A stretch of DNA of 9,278 bases from Syntrophomonadaceae bacterium (lineage in GTDB: Bacteria > Bacillota > Dethiobacteria > DTU022): positions 1 to 9,278 of the forward strand of contig SLSE01000090.1 of assembly GCA_007130585.1 (NCBI GenBank), given 5' to 3'. Both the position numbers and the translations under genes were made by a program. The notes beneath the pieces were generated by a model. That model saw nothing but the letters and a program-made list of their open reading frames with translations. It had not been told where the DNA came from and did no database searches. Within the stretch, counting starts at the first letter, position 1. Each line of letters opens with the position of its first letter. Shown here one piece after another: positions 1 to 6,560 of this stretch.

Positions 1-1676
1 ATTTTGTCCATCGCGCTTTCAACCCCTACAATAGCCGGCTTGCCCAGGTTGATGGCTACAATCGCCCCGTGCGAGGTAAGACCCCCCTCTTCGGTTACCA
101 GCGCTGCCGCTTTTTTGATGGCCGGCATGTAGCTGCTGTCGGTGCAGCGGGCTATCAGGATCCGGCCCTCCTCTATTTTATCAAGATCGCTTTCCCTGTT
201 AATCAGGTACGCCTTTCCGCTCACTGCCGTTTTACCTACACCTGTGCCTTTCACGATAACCTCCCCGACTGTTTCCACTCTCAACAAGTTAGTCGTCCCC
301 GATACGCCTATCGGGACGCCTGCTGTTATAACTACCAGGTTGCCGTTGCTGATCAGGCCTTTATTCAGCGCAGCCTGGATGGCGTTCGAAAACATTTCGT
401 CCGTCGATTTGGCCGGCGGGCAAACCACGGCCCGCACGCCCCAGGTCAGGGTCAGCCGGCCGGCCACCCTGTTGTTGGAAGTAACCGCAACTATCGGCGC
501 CCGGGGCCGGTACTTCGAAACCATGCGTGCCGTATGCCCGGAATGGGTGGCGGTGATCACCGCGTCGGCAGCAAGTTCATAAGCAATATGGCTGGTGCTG
601 TAACTGATGGCGTTGGTAACTGTTTTCCTTGTTGCCGGGTCCAGTTCTTCCATCATTCTGCGGTAATCGAGGTCCTGTTCCGTGCGCACGGCTATGCGGC
701 TCATGGTCCTGACGGATTCGATTGGAAATTTGCCGACGGCCGTTTCACCCGAGAGCATAACGGCATCAGTTCCGTCAAAAATGGCATTGGCCACATCGCT
801 TGCCTCGGCCCGGGTGGGGCTGGGATTCCGGATCATGCTGTCCAGCATCTGGGTGGCGGTGATAACGGGTTTGCCGACCCTGTTGCATTTTTTTATGAAC
901 ACTTTCTGGAGCATGGGCACTTCCTCGGGCGGGATTTCAACCCCCAGGTCACCCCTGGCCACCATTATTCCGTCTGAGACCTCCAGGATCTCATCGTAAT
1001 TTTCAACGCCTTCCCTGCTCTCAATTTTTGCCAGGATCATAATGCTGCTGCCCTGCTTTTCAACCAGCTCCCTTATTTCCAGCACGTCTTCGGCGCTGCG
1101 GGTAAAAGAAGCCGCCAGGAACTCAACTTCATACTCCAGGGCTGTAATTATATCCCGGCGATCTTCGTCGTTTAAAGCCGGCAGGTTGATCCTGGTGCCC
1201 GGGGTATTAAGGCCCTTGTAGCTGCGGAGTTCCCCGCCGTGCAATATGCGGCAGTGGATATCCCGGCCCTCTATCCCGGCCACTTCCAGGACAATCAGGC
1301 CGTCATCGATCAGGATTCTGCTGCCCTTTTCCAGGTCACGGTGCAGGTAGGGATAGGTAACCGAAACCCTCCTGCTGTCCCCCACAATCTCTTCCGTGGT
1401 AAGGATAATTTCCCCGCCCACTTCCAGTTCGACATAATCTTCCCGCAGGTCGCCGGTTCTTACTTCCGGGCCGCGGGTATCGTAAAGAAAGCCGACCCTC
1501 CTGTCCATCCTGCTTCCGGCCTCGCGGATCATTTCCAGGCGGCGGATATGTTCTTCGCTTGTGCCATGCGAAAGGTTAAGCCTGGCAACATCCATCCCGG
1601 CATCAATTAGCTGTTCAATTCTCTCCTCACTATCAATACTCGGCCCTATGGTACAGACAATTTTTGTTCGCCGCAT
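1..1676 (-). CDS. pyk: Pyruvate kinase with C-terminal PEP-utiliser mobile domain (3' end outside the window)
   Basis: Cytosolic pyruvate kinase, the last step of glycolysis: phosphoenolpyruvate + ADP to pyruvate + ATP. I translated the minus strand by hand from the ATG at 1676; 558 complete codons lie in the window, with no stop or frameshift. The start is set by a strong GAGGAGG site at 1684-1690, 7 nt upstream. The N-terminus reads MRRTKIVCTIGPS. NLSHG (34-38) and DTRGPE (66-71) supply K+/phosphate-site residues; Glu71 is at the position that is Glu in K+-dependent enzymes. Active-site Lys217 is in LAKIESREG, and Glu219 and Asp243 (ARGDLGVEIP) should bind the metal. TATQML (273-278) and ASDVANAIFDGTDAVMLSGE (292-311) are family hallmarks. 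Beyond the usual ~470-residue core, residues ~475-558 form the PEP-utiliser mobile domain seen in Bacillus-type enzymes, with EEGGLTSHGAIVA and His536. About 20-30 residues are probably missing. The gene is third in the dnaE-pfkA-pyk run. Confidence 0.96.
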   Translation of the reverse strand, partial: MRRTKIVCTIGPSIDSEERIEQLIDAGMDVARLNLSHGTSEEHIRRLEMIREAGSRMDRRVGFLYDTRGPEVRTGDLREDYVELEVGGEIILTTEEIVGDSRRVSVTYPYLHRDLEKGSRILIDDGLIVLEVAGIEGRDIHCRILHGGELRSYKGLNTPGTRINLPALNDEDRRDIITALEYEVEFLAASFTRSAEDVLEIRELVEKQGSSIMILAKIESREGVENYDEILEVSDGIMVARGDLGVEIPPEEVPMLQKVFIKKCNRVGKPVITATQMLDSMIRNPSPTRAEASDVANAIFDGTDAVMLSGETAVGKFPIESVRTMSRIAVRTEQDLDYRRMMEELDPATRKTVTNAISYSTSHIAYELAADAVITATHSGHTARMVSKYRPRAPIVAVTSNNRVAGRLTLTWGVRAVVCPPAKSTDEMFSNAIQAALNKGLISNGNLVVITAGVPIGVSGTTNLLRVETVGEVIVKGTGVGKTAVSGKAYLINRESDLDKIEEGRILIARCTDSSYMPAIKKAAALVTEEGGLTSHGAIVAINLGKPAIVGVESAMDK

Positions 1677-1683
1677 TATAGTT

Positions 1684-1690
1684 CCTCCTC
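1684..1690 (-). promoter_or_regulatory. Strong ribosome binding site of pyk
   Basis: GAGGAGG on the minus strand with 7 nt to the ATG. It is close to the perfect anti-16S match, is the strongest such site in the window, and fixes the pyk start. It lies 14 nt after the base of the 1705-1722 hairpin, so that hairpin should leave it exposed. Confidence 0.85.
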
Positions 1691-1704
1691 ATCCTGACCC
1701 TGCC

Positions 1705-1722
1705 GCCGGAACTCCATCCGGC
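1705..1722 (-). repeat. Inverted repeat (hairpin) just upstream of the pyk ribosome binding site
   Basis: Read on the minus strand, GCCGGA and TCCGGC form a perfect 6-bp stem with a 6-nt loop (TGGAGT). No T-run follows, so it does not look like a simple terminator. It may be a message-stability or translation-tuning element, which is inference only. Confidence 0.5.
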
Positions 1723-1752
1723 CCGGGTTTAAGCCTTGCTGCTCAACCGCCC

Positions 1753-1770
1753 TTTACCGGTCCCGGTAAA
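1753..1770 (-). repeat. Perfect 8-bp inverted repeat shortly after pfkA
   Basis: TTTACCGG and CCGGTAAA are separated by 2 nt. As RNA this would be a compact hairpin with a stem of about 7 bp and a tetraloop. It starts 6 nt after the last base of the pfkA stop codon. The bases that follow on the minus strand are GC-rich with no T-tract, so a canonical Rho-independent terminator is unlikely. The perfect symmetry could also be a small operator site. Either way it separates the pfkA and pyk cistrons. Confidence 0.55.
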
Positions 1771-1776
1771 TGGCCT

Positions 1777-2739
1777 CTATGTTGAAAGATCCCTGGCCAG
1801 GTGATACAACTCCTCGGGAAATTCTTTTTCGGTCTTAAAACAACCTTCAAGCGATGCCGGGACAACTTCGCTGCCCCGGACTGCGGTAAAAAGTCCCTGC
1901 TTGTTCTCATACAGAAGGTCAACAGCCATGGCCCCCATCCGGCTGCCCAGCAGGCGGTCCACGGCGCTGGGAGTGCCCCCGCGCTGAATATGCCCGAGAA
2001 CCGTTACCCTGACATCAACCTTGATCTTTTCGCAGATCTCTTTGTTTATCTCAAATACATCACCCGCGCCTTCGGCCACCACTATAATGCTGTGCGCTTT
2101 CTGTCTTTTAATGCCCTTTAGCACCCTGTCGCAGACATCATCCAGGTTGTACTCAATTTCAGGAATCAGGATTGATTCAGCGCCGCCGGCCAGGCCTGCG
2201 GCCAGTGCCAGGTAACCATCGTTGCGGCCCATTACTTCGACGATAAAAACGCGCTCATGTGACGTCGCCGTATCTCTCAGCCTGTTAATGGCATGAAGGA
2301 TTGTATTTACCGCTGTATCGAAGCCGATTGTCTGTTCAGTGCCTTTTACATCATTATCAATTGTTCCCGGGATACAAATAGTTTTTATGCCCCGCTGCTC
2401 AAGGGTCTGGGCTCCCCTGAACGACCCTTCTCCTCCGATTACCACCAGGCCGTCAATTCCATCTTCTTTCAACCGGCTGGCTGCCTTGTCCTGGTTTTCC
2501 GGCTCCATCATTTCAGGAGCCCGGGCAGTCAGCAGTACCGTTCCCCCGCGGTGGATAATATCGGCTACGGAACCGGTTTCCAGGTCTTCAAAAGGGGTTG
2601 GATCAAACATTCCGGCAAAGCCCCGTTTGATCCCGCATATCTCAAGGCCCCTGCTGAGCGCTCTGCGTACCACGGCCCGCACGGCGGGGTTCATACCCGG
2701 GGCATCGCCGCCGCTGGTTAATACCGCTATCTTTCTCAT
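1777..2739 (-). CDS. pfkA: ATP-dependent 6-phosphofructokinase
   Basis: Cytosolic kinase of the committed glycolytic step: fructose 6-phosphate + ATP to fructose 1,6-bisphosphate + ADP. Its 320 residues equal the usual bacterial PfkA length. GGDAPGMN (10-17) is the nucleotide-binding loop and Arg73 lies in TARAPE. The catalytic TIDND is at 126-130, with Asp128 as the expected base. MGRNDG (170-175), Glu223 (VAEG) and GHIQRGG (249-255) contact the sugar phosphate. Arg21 and Arg25 in the N-terminal helix match positions of the PEP/ADP effector site. The loop that reads GGDG in E. coli is GGEGSF here (102-107), so the Mg-linked Asp is Glu104. Gly105 keeps the ATP-type signature; PPi enzymes have Asp at that position. 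Translation starts at ATG with AGGGGAG 10 nt upstream, directly after the dnaE stop, so it is co-transcribed and perhaps translationally coupled with dnaE. Confidence 0.96.
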   Translation of the reverse strand: MRKIAVLTSGGDAPGMNPAVRAVVRRALSRGLEICGIKRGFAGMFDPTPFEDLETGSVADIIHRGGTVLLTARAPEMMEPENQDKAASRLKEDGIDGLVVIGGEGSFRGAQTLEQRGIKTICIPGTIDNDVKGTEQTIGFDTAVNTILHAINRLRDTATSHERVFIVEVMGRNDGYLALAAGLAGGAESILIPEIEYNLDDVCDRVLKGIKRQKAHSIIVVAEGAGDVFEINKEICEKIKVDVRVTVLGHIQRGGTPSAVDRLLGSRMGAMAVDLLYENKQGLFTAVRGSEVVPASLEGCFKTEKEFPEELYHLARDLST

Positions 2740-2749
2740 CGTTTTTATA

Positions 2750-2756
2750 CTCCCCT
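2750..2756 (-). promoter_or_regulatory. pfkA ribosome binding site abutting the dnaE stop codon
   Basis: AGGGGAG on the minus strand begins at the base right after the dnaE TAA (2757-2759) and ends 10 nt before the pfkA ATG. There is no room for a promoter, so pfkA must be expressed from the dnaE message or from a promoter inside dnaE. Ribosomes ending dnaE could re-initiate here. Confidence 0.75.
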
Positions 2757-5700
2757 TTATCCCGTTCCCGCTTCCCTCTCCCCCGGCTGCTCAATGACGG
2801 CACCGGGTCCGAGCAGGCTCTCCAGGCGCCTGCGGCAGGAGGGGTGATCGCGGATCCAGTATTCTTCTTCCAGCATCAGCGTTTTCCTGTCGTTTTTAAA
2901 AAAGAGGCAAACCGGAACTTCTCCGTTTTCAGCTACCAGGGTGTCCTTCAAATTTTGCAGGACCGTCCCGTCATGTTCCTCGCCTATCACCAGGCGGTAA
3001 TATTTCTTTTCACGGTTTAACGGCCTGATCGATTCGGCGAGAATTTTAATATCTTCTTCTTCCTTTAAATCCGTCCTGCCCTCTACCAGGACCAGGTTGT
3101 CTTCCTGGAGAACGGCAGAATTGCTTTCAAACAGGTCCGGGAAGACTACCAGTTCCACGCTGCCGGTAAGATCTTCCAGCTTAACAAAAGCCATCTGCTT
3201 GTTCTTTTTTGTATAAAAATGGCGCACGGCGACAATAATTCCGCCCACTTTTACATGCTTGTTATCGCCTGCTGCAGACAGTTCCGCGCAGGAGGTCAGA
3301 TCGGCCATTCTCTCAAGAACAGGCCGGTGCGGTTCCAGGGGATGCCCGGAGATGTAGAGGCCGAGCATCTCTTTTTCCATGGAAAGCCTCTCTTTGTCAG
3401 AAAAGGGCTCGATAGAGGGCGGGTTGTCGGTCAGCAGTTCCTCCTGGACAGCGCTTTCCATCAGGGAAAACATCGAGATCTGGCCCTGTTCTCTTTCCCG
3501 CTGGACTGACTGGCCCTGGGCCAGGACATCCTCCAGGATCGCGAGATATTGGGCCCTGTGCCCGCCAAGGGTATCGAAGGCGCCGCACTTGACCAGGCTT
3601 TCCAGGACTTTGCGGTTGCATGAGCGCATATCAACCCGCGAAACAAAGTCGCGCATTGAGATATAAGGTTTTTCAACCCTGGCCCCGACAATCGATTCTA
3701 TGGCGCCCAGGCCGACATTTTTCACGGCAGCCAGGCCGAACCGGATCCTGTTTTCGCCGATCGGCGTGAAATGGGTATCGCTTTCGTTAATGTCGGGGGG
3801 AAGCAGTTCAATCCCCATTCGCTTGCAGTCGGCAATATACAGGGCGACTTTATCGCTGTTCGAATAATAAACGGTCATCAGGGCCGCCATGAACTCCACG
3901 GGATAGTTGGCCTTTAAGTATGCTGTCTGGTAGGCAATCATGGCATAAGCGGCCGCGTGCGATTTATTGAAACCGTAAGAAGCAAATTTTAAAATCAGGT
4001 CGTAAATTTCTGCAGCCAGCGCTTCCGAGTAGCCGTTATTCATACAGCCGTTAATGAAAAGCTGCTGCTGTTCGTCCAGGATCTCCATTTTCTTTTTGCC
4101 GATTGCCCGGCGCAGCAAATCGGCCTGACCCAGGGTGAAGCCGGCCATGCGGGCGGCAATTTCCATGATCTGCTCCTGGTAGACAATAACCCCGTAAGTT
4201 TCATTGAGGATCGGTTCCAAAACAGGGTGGGCATACCTGATCTGCCTTTTCCCGTGCTTGCTCTGCACGAAAACGGGTATCTGCTCCATCGGACCGGGCC
4301 GGTAAAGGGCTACCACGGCGATTATATCTTCAAATTTATTGGGCATCAGGTCCCGCAAAACGGAACGCATTCCCGTGCTCTCAAGCTGGAAGGTTCCCGT
4401 GGTCTCCCCCCGCGAGAGCAAATCGTAGGTTTTTCCGTCGTCGAGCGGGATCCTGTCGATATCAATCCTGGTGTCGTGCCGCTTTTCAATGTTCTCGAGG
4501 GCTTCGCCGATAATGCTTAAAGTTTTCAGACCCAGGAAGTCCATCTTGAGCAGCCCCAGGTCTTCCAGGGTCCCCATCGGGAACTGGGTTACGATGGTGC
4601 TGTCGGAAGTCTTGTAGAGGGGAACAAAATTGATCAGCGGTTCTTCCGCGATAACCACTCCCGCGGCATGGGTCGAAGCGTGGCGGGGCATCCCTTCCAC
4701 GGCCATCGATGTATCAAGCAGCTTCCTGTACTGTTCTTCCCGGTAGAGGGTTTGCAGTTCCCTGTTCTGTTCCAGGGCCCTGCTGATGGTCATCTTCGGT
4801 TCGTTCGGAATCAGCTTGGCCAGGCGATCGACCTCGTTGTAGGGGACAGCCAGGGCCCTGCCCACGTCACGGACGGCGGCCCGGGCCGCCATTGTCCCGA
4901 AAGTGATAATCTGGGCCACTCTTTCCTGGCCGTACTTTTCACAGACATAATCAATAATCCTGTCCCGCTTGTCGTCGCAAAAATCTATATCGATGTCGGG
5001 CATCGAAATCCTTTCCGGGTTCAGGAATCGTTCAAAAAGCAGGCTGTACTTCAGGGGATCAATGTTTGTAATCCCCAGGCTGTAGGCAACAAGGCTGCCT
5101 GCCGCCGAACCGCGGCCGGGGCCGACTATAACCTTCTCTTTCTTGGCATACTCAATCAGGTCCCAGACAATCAGGAAATAGTGAGAGTAATCCATCTGCC
5201 CTATAACCTGCAGTTCGTATTCGAGACGCTCCGTCATTTCGGGGGTTATCTCAGCATAGCGCTCCCGCAGCCCTTTATGACAAAGCTCTTTAAGATAACC
5301 GGCAGGGTCGGTGCCTTCGGGAAGGTGATATTCCGGCAGGTAGCGCCTGGAAAAGTCCTTTTCCACGTTGCAGCGCCCGGCAATAAGCACGCTGTTGCTG
5401 ATCGCATCATTGTAATCGGAAAAAATGGCCGCCATTTCCTCCGCCGTTTTAAAGTAGAATTCTTCGCTTTCAAATTTCATCCGCTCCGGTTCATCAACTG
5501 TTTTACCGGTCTGGATACAGAGCAGTACATCGTGCGTTTCGGCATCTTCCTTCGCCAGGTAGTGGACATCGTTGGCCGCTACCATGGGTATGCCTTCCTG
5601 GCGGGAAATTTCCCGCAGGGCCCGGTTCACGGTTTTCTGTTCCGGTATGCCGTGGTCGTGCAGCTCCAGGAAAAAACTATCCTTTCCGAACAGGTCCCGG

Positions 5701-6212
5701 TAATAGCAGGCCGCCTCCCGCGCTTTGCCAGGTTGCCCCTGCAGGATCAGGGACGGGATTTCACCGGCCAGGCAGGCGCTTAGGGCAATCAGCCCTTCGC
5801 TGCACTCTTCCAGCAGCTGCCTGTCTACGCGCGGTTTGTAATAAAAACCTTCCAGGTAGCCGGAGGAAACAAGGCGCATCAGGTTGCGGTAACCGGTATT
5901 GTTTTCGGCCAGCAGCACCAGGTGGTACTGCGTGTCATCCCTTTTAGCCTCTTTCTGGAAGCGGGACCGGGGAGAAACATAGACTTCGCAGCCCAGGATC
6001 GGTTTTACCCCGGCTTCCCTGGCTGCCCGGTAAAAATCAATTACTCCGAACATGGTGCCGTGGTCGGTAACGGCAAGGGCGGGCATGCCCAGTTGCGCGG
6101 CACGTTCAATCATTTTTTTAATTTTTGCCGCGCCGTCGAGCAGGCTGTATTCGCTATGGCAGTGCAGGTGAACAAAGTTAACCTCGGACAATCTTAACCA
6201 GCCTCGATTCAT
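2757..6212 (-). CDS. dnaE: DNA polymerase III alpha subunit, DnaE type
   Basis: Family C replicative DNA polymerase, 1151 residues (E. coli about 1160, B. subtilis DnaE about 1115). The N-terminal PHP domain (~12-220) keeps a full-looking ligand set: H15-L-H17, D26, H51 (TDHG), E76 (GCEVYV), H97, H185/H187 (ELHDHG), D215 and H217 (ANDVH). The palm holds GPGRGSAAGSLVAY (364-377), the aspartates of PDIDIDF (405-411) and Asp558 in KMDFLGL, which together form the catalytic triad. FASYGFNKSHAAAYA (743-757) is a family hallmark. A helix-hairpin-helix-like stretch lies near 825-842. QISMF (911-915) matches the sliding-clamp binding motif QADMF of E. coli, and an OB fold follows at ~986-1065. The ATG at 6212 lacks a clear ribosome binding site; a TTG at 6191 is an alternative start closer to the usual N-terminus. 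Most low-GC Gram-positives also carry polC elsewhere, so DnaE may be the primer-extending partner; this window cannot show that. Confidence 0.97.
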   Translation of the reverse strand: MNRGWLRLSEVNFVHLHCHSEYSLLDGAAKIKKMIERAAQLGMPALAVTDHGTMFGVIDFYRAAREAGVKPILGCEVYVSPRSRFQKEAKRDDTQYHLVLLAENNTGYRNLMRLVSSGYLEGFYYKPRVDRQLLEECSEGLIALSACLAGEIPSLILQGQPGKAREAACYYRDLFGKDSFFLELHDHGIPEQKTVNRALREISRQEGIPMVAANDVHYLAKEDAETHDVLLCIQTGKTVDEPERMKFESEEFYFKTAEEMAAIFSDYNDAISNSVLIAGRCNVEKDFSRRYLPEYHLPEGTDPAGYLKELCHKGLRERYAEITPEMTERLEYELQVIGQMDYSHYFLIVWDLIEYAKKEKVIVGPGRGSAAGSLVAYSLGITNIDPLKYSLLFERFLNPERISMPDIDIDFCDDKRDRIIDYVCEKYGQERVAQIITFGTMAARAAVRDVGRALAVPYNEVDRLAKLIPNEPKMTISRALEQNRELQTLYREEQYRKLLDTSMAVEGMPRHASTHAAGVVIAEEPLINFVPLYKTSDSTIVTQFPMGTLEDLGLLKMDFLGLKTLSIIGEALENIEKRHDTRIDIDRIPLDDGKTYDLLSRGETTGTFQLESTGMRSVLRDLMPNKFEDIIAVVALYRPGPMEQIPVFVQSKHGKRQIRYAHPVLEPILNETYGVIVYQEQIMEIAARMAGFTLGQADLLRRAIGKKKMEILDEQQQLFINGCMNNGYSEALAAEIYDLILKFASYGFNKSHAAAYAMIAYQTAYLKANYPVEFMAALMTVYYSNSDKVALYIADCKRMGIELLPPDINESDTHFTPIGENRIRFGLAAVKNVGLGAIESIVGARVEKPYISMRDFVSRVDMRSCNRKVLESLVKCGAFDTLGGHRAQYLAILEDVLAQGQSVQREREQGQISMFSLMESAVQEELLTDNPPSIEPFSDKERLSMEKEMLGLYISGHPLEPHRPVLERMADLTSCAELSAAGDNKHVKVGGIIVAVRHFYTKKNKQMAFVKLEDLTGSVELVVFPDLFESNSAVLQEDNLVLVEGRTDLKEEEDIKILAESIRPLNREKKYYRLVIGEEHDGTVLQNLKDTLVAENGEVPVCLFFKNDRKTLMLEEEYWIRDHPSCRRRLESLLGPGAVIEQPGEREAGTG
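6202..6205 (-). promoter_or_regulatory. Possible ribosome binding site for an alternative TTG start of dnaE
   Basis: GAGG within the first codons of the annotated frame, 10 nt before the TTG at 6191 (codon 8 of the ATG-started frame). Starting there would give an N-terminus of M-SEVNFVHLHCH, close to the short leader that usually precedes FVHLH in this family. The upstream ATG at 6212 has no purine-rich site in the expected place. The choice is unresolved. Confidence 0.35.
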
Positions 6213-6241
6213 AATTATATTCAGGAGTCTCAGGCGGAAGT

Positions 6242-6274
6242 CGGGAGCTGTTTAACAACTGCCCGGCGCTCCCG
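6242..6274 (-). repeat. Inverted repeat in the dnaE leader
   Basis: CGGGAGC (6242-6248) and GCTCCCG (6268-6274) are a perfect 7-bp inverted repeat around a 19-nt loop. It lies 30-62 nt upstream of the dnaE ATG, so it would be in the 5' leader of the dnaE-pfkA-pyk message. There is no T-run after it. It could be a leader hairpin or a protein-binding site; function unknown. Confidence 0.45.
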
Positions 6275-6279
6275 TTTCC

Positions 6280-6300
6280 CACTTTACACTTTCGACTTTT
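6280..6300. repeat. Three-copy degenerate heptamer tandem repeat
   Basis: Plus-strand units CACTTTA, CACTTTC and GACTTTT follow each other without a gap, sharing the core ACTTT at a 7-nt period. With only three imperfect copies this could be chance, but it lies in the non-coding dnaE leader, where such short repeats can expand or contract. Confidence 0.4.
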
Positions 6301-6345
6301 AAGGGGAAGATCCTTTCCGGTCGCCGCGGTTCGCATCAGAATTTA

Positions 6346-6373
6346 TTTATTATTTTTTTAACATGCCTTTCAA
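6346..6373 (-). promoter_or_regulatory. Weak promoter candidate for dnaE
   Basis: On the minus strand TTGAAA (6368-6373, 5 of 6 to the -35 consensus) is followed after 16 nt by AATAAA (6346-6351, 4 of 6 to the -10 consensus) in an A/T tract. A start near 6339 would give a leader of about 125 nt carrying the 6242-6274 hairpin. The AT-rich tract offers several overlapping -10 choices, so only the general place is supported. Confidence 0.3.
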
Positions 6374-6440
6374 TTTTATTACCCATAATTCGCTGCCCGA
6401 AAAATTTAAGCCGCCGCGAAACAGCGGGGTTTTGCTACCT

Positions 6441-6468
6441 TTTATCACGGGGCGCTTTGTGCTACAAT
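6441..6468 (+). promoter_or_regulatory. Extended -10 promoter for the AI-2E family gene
   Basis: TGCTACAAT at 6460-6468 is an extended -10 element: TG, one base, then TACAAT, 5 of 6 to consensus. A poor -35 (TTTATC, 6441-6446) lies 16 nt upstream, which is typical when the TG extension is present. A transcript would start near 6475 and have a leader of about 85 nt before the GTG at 6561. Confidence 0.6.
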
Positions 6469-6560
6469 AGACATGGTAAATTTATAAACAATTAAGATAA
6501 TCCGGGGTTCCTTTACAGCTTCTTGTAATCCGTCCGATTTTAAAAGTTAGGGGTTTTGCC

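Larger units (their letters stand above)
6213..6560. other. Divergent intergenic region between dnaE and the AI-2E family gene
   Basis: About 350 nt between two genes that point away from each other. It is AT-rich around 6341-6400, unlike the coding DNA on both sides, as expected for promoters. It contains an extended -10 promoter facing right, a weak promoter candidate facing left, one inverted repeat and a short heptamer tandem repeat, each listed separately. The ~85-nt stretch between the plus promoter and the GTG at 6561 shows no clear structure. I found no ORF with a credible start site and no tRNA or riboswitch that I recognise. Confidence 0.7.

Noticed and set aside
69..977. 302-codon plus-strand ORF opposite pyk
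   Set aside because: It lies fully antisense to the well-supported pyruvate kinase. Its translation is rich in His, Arg, Gly and Phe with no recognisable domain, as expected for a shadow frame in GC-rich coding DNA.
4668..5783. 371-codon plus-strand ORF opposite dnaE
   Set aside because: It is antisense to the conserved PHP and palm regions of DnaE. Its composition looks like a reverse-frame shadow, with no motif and no convincing ribosome binding site.
6411..6440. CCGC/GCGG hairpin followed by T-rich bases as a terminator in the divergent region
   Set aside because: The stem is only 4 bp with a 9-nt loop and the T-run is broken. No plus-strand gene ends upstream, so it is more likely chance near the promoter.
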